Below are positions 59,265 to 64,000 of a stretch of 64,000 nt of DNA, in pieces. Where the stretch lies: assembly GCA_028455995.1 (NCBI GenBank), contig JABELC010000002.1, forward strand, positions 806,001-870,000, given 5' to 3'. The translations under genes were made by a program, and so were the position numbers. The notes under the pieces are model-generated. The model was not told the origin of the DNA, searched no databases, and saw only the letters and a list, made by a program, of their open reading frames with translations. Each line of letters opens with the position of its first letter. Within the stretch, counting starts at the first letter, position 1. The stretch is from Scleromitrula shiraiana. Lineage: Eukaryota > Ascomycota > Leotiomycetes > Helotiales > Sclerotiniaceae.

Positions 59265-60322
59265 CTCACCAACAATTACGATGGATGAGTGTTTTATTAT
59301 TTATGTTGTTTATTACGGGATCATTGGCATTAGAGAAAATTATTAAGCGACTTGTAGAAAACAGCAAGTCGACAACACGTCTAGCCCGATGACTTTAATT
59401 GGGAAACGTTAATTTAGCACGAATTTGGAATGTTTGGCGTCTAGGAAGAAGAGGTTTCAATAAATACTGGTTTGGGTGGGCATATCCACTGTAGCATTTT
59501 GGGCAAAAGGAATCGGAGTTTTAGGAGGAACTGGTCATTACATCGATGATATTGTAGAAGTATGAACATGAACTTTTAAATTATGAGAAGATACATATTC
59601 TGTATGCGCAATTATAAATTGCTTCTCATCTTGCAATACTTTGGTTGGCATCTTTCGCATGTGTGTAGTAGTGGTGATAGTACTCAAGCTGGAAACCAAG
59701 ATAATTTGAGAATTGAAATGAGTAGAGTCCATATCACAAAGTGCCTAGTGAAAATATACAAGTATTCCATATGTGTATAGAGGAATTACTTTTTCTATCA
59801 CATTATAAGATCTGAAGTAGTGTAAAATAAACTCAACAGTAACACCAGACTAATAAATCGAGACCGAAACCGAAAAATTTGACTACCGAAGCAAACCGAG
59901 AAACTAAGCATCTATCATGAAAGAACGGAAATATCCTTCGTGATATTAGATCAACTCGGAATTACCAAACAAAAAAAACATACAGAATTTAACTTCAAGT
60001 GAAGATAGGTTTTTGTTCCCGAGTTGCAGTTGAGATGGTTGGAATTGAATATATCTCTTGTGGCAGTGGTATTCCAAAATCTCGATCGTAAAAGAAAAGA
60101 ATATTCTCTTCGGCAGGCAGGCAGGTCGGGCTATCACCATACATCCCGAATATATCATCTTCCCGCCGCACCACAACCCAACCTACCTCATCCCACCTTA
60201 TCAAATCAAGATATCGATTGAAGCCTTACAATTTGTACCGATCAACCAATACTATCAAGTATTCTACCGCCGCCAAAAGACACGCAAAATCCCAGCAGAG
60301 AGTAAAAGAAAAACCAAAAAAA
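59265..60322. other. Intergenic region
   Basis: Contains the 3' end of the transcription factor gene and the promoter and leader of the Asa1 gene. No additional gene recognised. Confidence 0.5.
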
Positions 60323-61807
60323 ATGTCCGAGCCACCACCCCAACCAACCTACATCCTCCGCGGTCACGCCACCCCGATACATAGCACGGTGTTTCTGCGC
60401 AATAATACACGACTGCTTACGGGTGATGCGGATGGGTTTGTGGTGCTTTGGGATTTGGATGTTAGGCGGGCGGTGGCAGTTTGGAGAGCGCATGAGGGAG
60501 GGGCGGTTTTGGGGATCGGGGTTTGGGGGGAGGGGAGGGTGGTTACGTGAGTTTTTTTATTTTCTATCTATCTTTTTGGTTTGTCTTGTCTCTTTGGTTT
60601 ATTTGGGAAGGGGGAGGGGGTTGTGGTGGGGGAGTGATACTAACAATGAAATGAATCGATAGTCATGGAAAAGATAATAAACTCGTCGTGTGGAAACTTG
60701 GTCTAGAAGATGAGGAGGGTATGAGTACGGTGTTACCAGTTGATGACGCCAACGTATCTTCCGGGAAAGAGAGGAAACGTCCATGGATATTGTGGATGCT
60801 AGAGGTTAATACGATGAACTTTTGTGCGTTTGCTAGTTGTGATCCGAGGGGTATGGTTGGGGAGGTGGAGGTGGGGAAAGAGGGGGAGGAAGAACTGTTA
60901 ATTGCAGTTCCTAATACTTTGACTTCGGAATCGGTATGTTATTTTGTGTTTCATTTCGTTTCTTTGTTTTTCTCATCTCTCTTACTCGAAGAAACCGAAA
61001 TGCTAATATAGACCCCCCGATCAAAAGATCGATATCTATCACCTCCCAAGCACATCACGGATCCACAATATCCCTGCCCCATCTCAGATGGGTATGGTAA
61101 TGTGTCTGTCCATATTCACTCACCCCCAATCAAAAAACTTAACCGTGGTTGCCGGATACGAAGATGGTAGTCTATGCATATACACCCATTCATCCCCATC
61201 CCCATTCCCATCCCCATCCCCATCTCCATCCCCATCCTCAACCACCACATCCCCACCCCCCAAAACCTGGAAAATCCTCCTAACCACCAAATCCCACACC
61301 CAACCCATCCTAAGCCTCGCTCTCGACCCCAACCCCCTAGAAAGAAAATACGCCATCACCTGCGGCGCCGACGACCGAATAATAAAATACCACATCCCAT
61401 GTCCATCCCACCCCGACGAAAAGAAAAAAGATCCCGTAGTAGTTCTCAAAACAGCACATTCAGGCCAACAAGGAATCCAAATCCGAAACGATGGGAAGAT
61501 TTGTGTGACGGCGGGGTGGGATGGGATGGTAAGGGTTTATGGGGTGAAGAAGATGAGGGAGTTGGCGGTTTTGAGGTGGCATAGGGAGGGGTGTTTTGCG
61601 GTTGGGGTGGCGGATGTGAAGGTTGATGGGGAGGGGGGAGAGGGGGAGAAAGAGAGTGGTGGGATGGGGGTGGGTAAGGGGAAGGAATTAGTGGGGAGAT
61701 TGGGGGGGTTGGATGTTAAGGGGGAGAGGTTAAGGAGGGTGAGGGAGACGCATTGGGTTGTTGCGGGGAGTAAGGATGGGAAGGTCAGTTTGTGGGATAT
61801 CTATTGA
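60323..61807 (+). CDS. asa1: ASTRA-associated protein 1 (Asa1), WD40-repeat protein
   Basis: Three exons (60323-60546, 60663-60933, 61028-61807) give 424 residues. The start is MSEPPPQPTYILRGHATPIH, and WD repeats can be followed: LLTGDADGFVVLWDLD, HGKDNKLVVWKLG (joined at intron 1), VAGYEDGSLCIY, ITCGADDRIIKYH, VTAGWDGMVRVYGVKKMREL and the C-terminal THWVVAGSKDGKVSLWDIY. The third exon uses the acceptor at 61026-61027 (CAAAAG), the only one keeping frame into IDIYHLPSTSRIHNIPAP. Family role: subunit of the ASTRA chromatin complex with Tra1/TTT proteins. A hexanucleotide microsatellite (CCCATC, about 61190-61243) encodes a Ser-Pro loop inside one blade. Exons are notably G-rich or C-rich by strand. 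Confidence 0.9.
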
Positions 61808-62520
61808 AGTTCCATATATAGCTTTTCACTTGTTCACCACAAGCTAAAGCACCGGTGTGTAAGATACCAATATCATATAAATTGATATTCGCTGTGGATT
61901 GCAATAAGCATCGGAATTTACACAATTCAACAAATAAGTTGGATTAGAGAGTACATCTTTTGCAGTAAGGGTAGTCACATCACCGGAGGGATATTCCCGT
62001 ACAAGTTCTGTAGCTGCAAGCGTATTAAAGCCTATCATATTGAACGAATACTACTCTGTAGTGAAAACCTGTTTCAGTATAATGTGTTGTAGCTAGATAG
62101 TTTCTTCCAATACATCGTTGTAAAACACCATACACATAAATAGCGATGGCACTTCCCTTTTGAGCTTGGTGCTCATAACATGTGCTTTTCCTTAGGGTTT
62201 GGACATTTCATATATGTAGCAACGAATACATTTTCTAGTATTAAAGACTCTTGTTTCTGAGTTATAACGATTGACTGAGTTTAGAGGTACGTAAGTCAGG
62301 CTAAGTTCCAAATTTTCGTGAAGGTCGGGCGCCAGATTGTAAACCTTACATCAAATGCTATAATAAACTCGATTTTTGATATTTTGTTCTAAATCTTGGA
62401 TGTTATACAATTCAAAGGCCGTTTTATAAGCATGAGTATTCTTGAAGAAATCAAAATCACAAACTTATTTTTAACAATTTTTTTAAAAAATATATATTCA
62501 ATTTGATTTTGCACTTTTGG
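61808..62520. other. Convergent intergenic region
   Basis: Separates the 3' ends of the Asa1 gene (+) and the dynamin-family gene (-). No gene recognised. Confidence 0.5.
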
Positions 62521-64000
62521 CTAGCGTCTTTTCTTCCCGGGGACACGCTTGTCTTGTTTCACACCCTTTTTCAACGAACGCCATGGAATTGGTTCCTCGG
62601 AAATTGGTTCGACACTTGGAGGAGGCACTTCCTTATCTGAAGGTGTAATGTCCGAATGAAGATAAACGTCCTCATCTTTAGGATCTGTGTGATTTGTTAG
62701 TAACAGCATTTGGCTATGAACTTTATATCTCCTACCAGAAAAGGACTCAGTAAGCTCACTGGGTTCGTGGATCTCGGTGCTATTAAATTCGTCGCCTGGA
62801 ACTATAGAAATATCTGTTTCATCTAGTGTTGTTAGAATACTTATATTACTGAGCCACAAACAATTGACTCGTTCGGGGACTTACCAATGTGACCAACGCC
62901 TATGAAATACTTGCAAGTACCAAGACCCTCTGAAAGAATTTCTAACTGCTTTCTCAGTGTTTTTCGCTCGAGGCTGTCTTCCTTGCTTTCCCCTGCAATC
63001 CGGGTGATGAGATCGGGCTGCATATTAGATACCAGAATAGGCGAGAAGATATCTGCTAGTGGGGAGATAAGTTTTGCTTCGATGACTTCTATGGCGATGT
63101 CATCAATAAAACGTTTTAGAGCAACCTGTAGGTTACCGTGATTAGTGAAGAACTATTGAGGAGATGATTGAAGTTGACTTACCTTATAGTACGCCTGCAT
63201 ACAGTCTAGCGCTTCTGAACATGCAAAACGATTCATGTTGGGCTCTGTACGGTGGGAAAGAGACTCCACGAGGCTGTCGAGGTTATAGTTCCCATGTAAA
63301 TAGACAGTTGAATCCTCGGAACTGGAGCCGAAGAATGATTTGACTATCCGAGAGCATTCGTCTTTCCTTCGATCATTCCGGATTTTTTGGACATTCTCAG
63401 TGAAATAGTGATTGTATGTAATAGGATGTCCCCGTTGATGCGGACTGAGTAGGTCGGTTGTCTTTGTCTTCAGATCTTCACTCAGCTTATCTAGAGCTGG
63501 CGTGAAAATTTCTCGACGGAGTATTTTCTCTGTGGACTCGCCAGCAATGTGCTTCACTACCTCCAAAACAAGGTCCGAGACATTGTTCCAAGCTGTTGTT
63601 ACATGATCGCGTGCGATTTTCTCCCAGGGAAGTGATTGCTCCCTGAACAGATCGCCAACTATCAAAGGATTAAATGTCCCTGGAAGCTCCCGACCCCGGC
63701 TTCTTATCATCAAATTTTCTATACGGTCAATGAAAGCTTCCCTGTTGATAGGTTTGGGTTTATCTGGTGGTGTAGAAGTTTTGATATTTTTTGTCGTATC
63801 GGTGATTGCAAAATGGTGGCCTTCGTTTGTTATACGCTCGGCGAAATCGAGGTTGGTATTTTGAATTACAGCGCGAATACGTTGCCAATAGCCAGTGTCA
63901 GATTGAGCATCTTGGAAAAAAGGATCATTGTATGTACCATCGACTGAAGCTTTGATCAAAGACTGAAAAGACTGAGAACATTGAATAAGGTATGATCTTT
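62521..64000 (-). CDS. Dynamin-family GTPase, C-terminal part (cut by the window edge)
   Basis: Four exons (64000-63183 partial, 63125-62885, 62822-62736, 62684-62521) encode about the last 436 residues. The GTPase domain lies outside the window. Visible: FQSLIKASVDGTYNDPFF, the stalk RIRAVIQNTNLDFAERI, SRGRELPGTFNPLIVGDLFREQS, DHVTTAWNNVSDLVLEVV, and a GTPase-effector-like segment ALDCMQAYYKVALKRFIDD-IAIEVIEAKLI formed across an intron; this order is typical of fungal Mx/dynamin-like proteins. The last intron (62685-62735) has a perfect TACTAAC branch site. The C-terminus is charged and very basic at the end (KKGVKQDKRVPGKKRR). The family acts in membrane remodelling; the particular role of this paralogue is unknown. 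Confidence 0.85.

Overview
The window is nuclear DNA of a filamentous ascomycete (Pezizomycotina). The evidence is short spliceosomal introns (about 45-75 nt, with GTAAGT-like donors and CTAAC-like branch sites), an intron-bearing nuclear tRNA-Phe, and a gene set typical of moulds: FlbA-type RGS protein, STRIPAK MOB protein, GPI-anchored collagen-like wall protein, Zn2Cys6 regulator. A Leotiomycete such as a Botrytis/Sclerotinia relative is my guess from general similarity; I could not test it. Exon coordinates were built by hand from splice signals, reading-frame continuity and family similarity.

Layout. 1-2.3 kb: no recognised gene. 2.3-5.7 kb (-): flbA-like RGS regulator with a very long Ser/Thr/Asn-rich N-terminus. 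5.7-19.6 kb: a gene desert of about 14 kb with a 234-bp MITE-like element (6798-7031) and a 2.4-kb AT-rich block full of ACTAGT and AACTTGAA-type palindromes (11.1-13.56 kb). 19.7-23.7 kb: divergent pair, CobW/ZNG1-type GTPase (-) and MOB3/phocein-like protein (+). 24.4-27.8 kb (-): secreted, probably GPI-anchored collagen-like protein with about 140 Gly-X-Y triplets. 28.5-29.2 kb (-): decayed hypothetical gene. 29.8-32.9 kb (-): L-2-hydroxyglutarate dehydrogenase and a conserved fungal protein of unknown function. 36.0-37.8 kb (+): low-affinity iron permease family gene broken by a 10-bp tandem duplication and a nonsense codon. 38.6-41.5 kb (-): NDR-type AGC kinase. 42.1-43.8 kb (-): nucleolar-type FKBP prolyl isomerase. 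44.4-45.2 kb (-): DJ-1/PfpI protein. 47.4-51.1 kb: divergent pair, PlsB-type glycerol-phosphate acyltransferase (-) and RNase P/MRP subunit Pop4 (+). 51.4-52.0 kb (-): small membrane protein. 53.6-53.7 kb (-): tRNA-Phe. 57.2-59.3 kb (+): Zn2Cys6 transcription factor. 60.3-61.8 kb (+): ASTRA-associated WD40 protein Asa1. 62.5 kb to the end (-): C-terminal part of a dynamin-family GTPase, cut by the window edge.

There is no biosynthetic cluster or obvious operon-like system. The genes are mostly independent housekeeping and developmental loci separated by long intergenic stretches. The most unusual items are the KGD-rich collagen-like protein, the structured AT-rich island inside the gene desert, and the two pseudogenes whose lesions can be read directly from the sequence.
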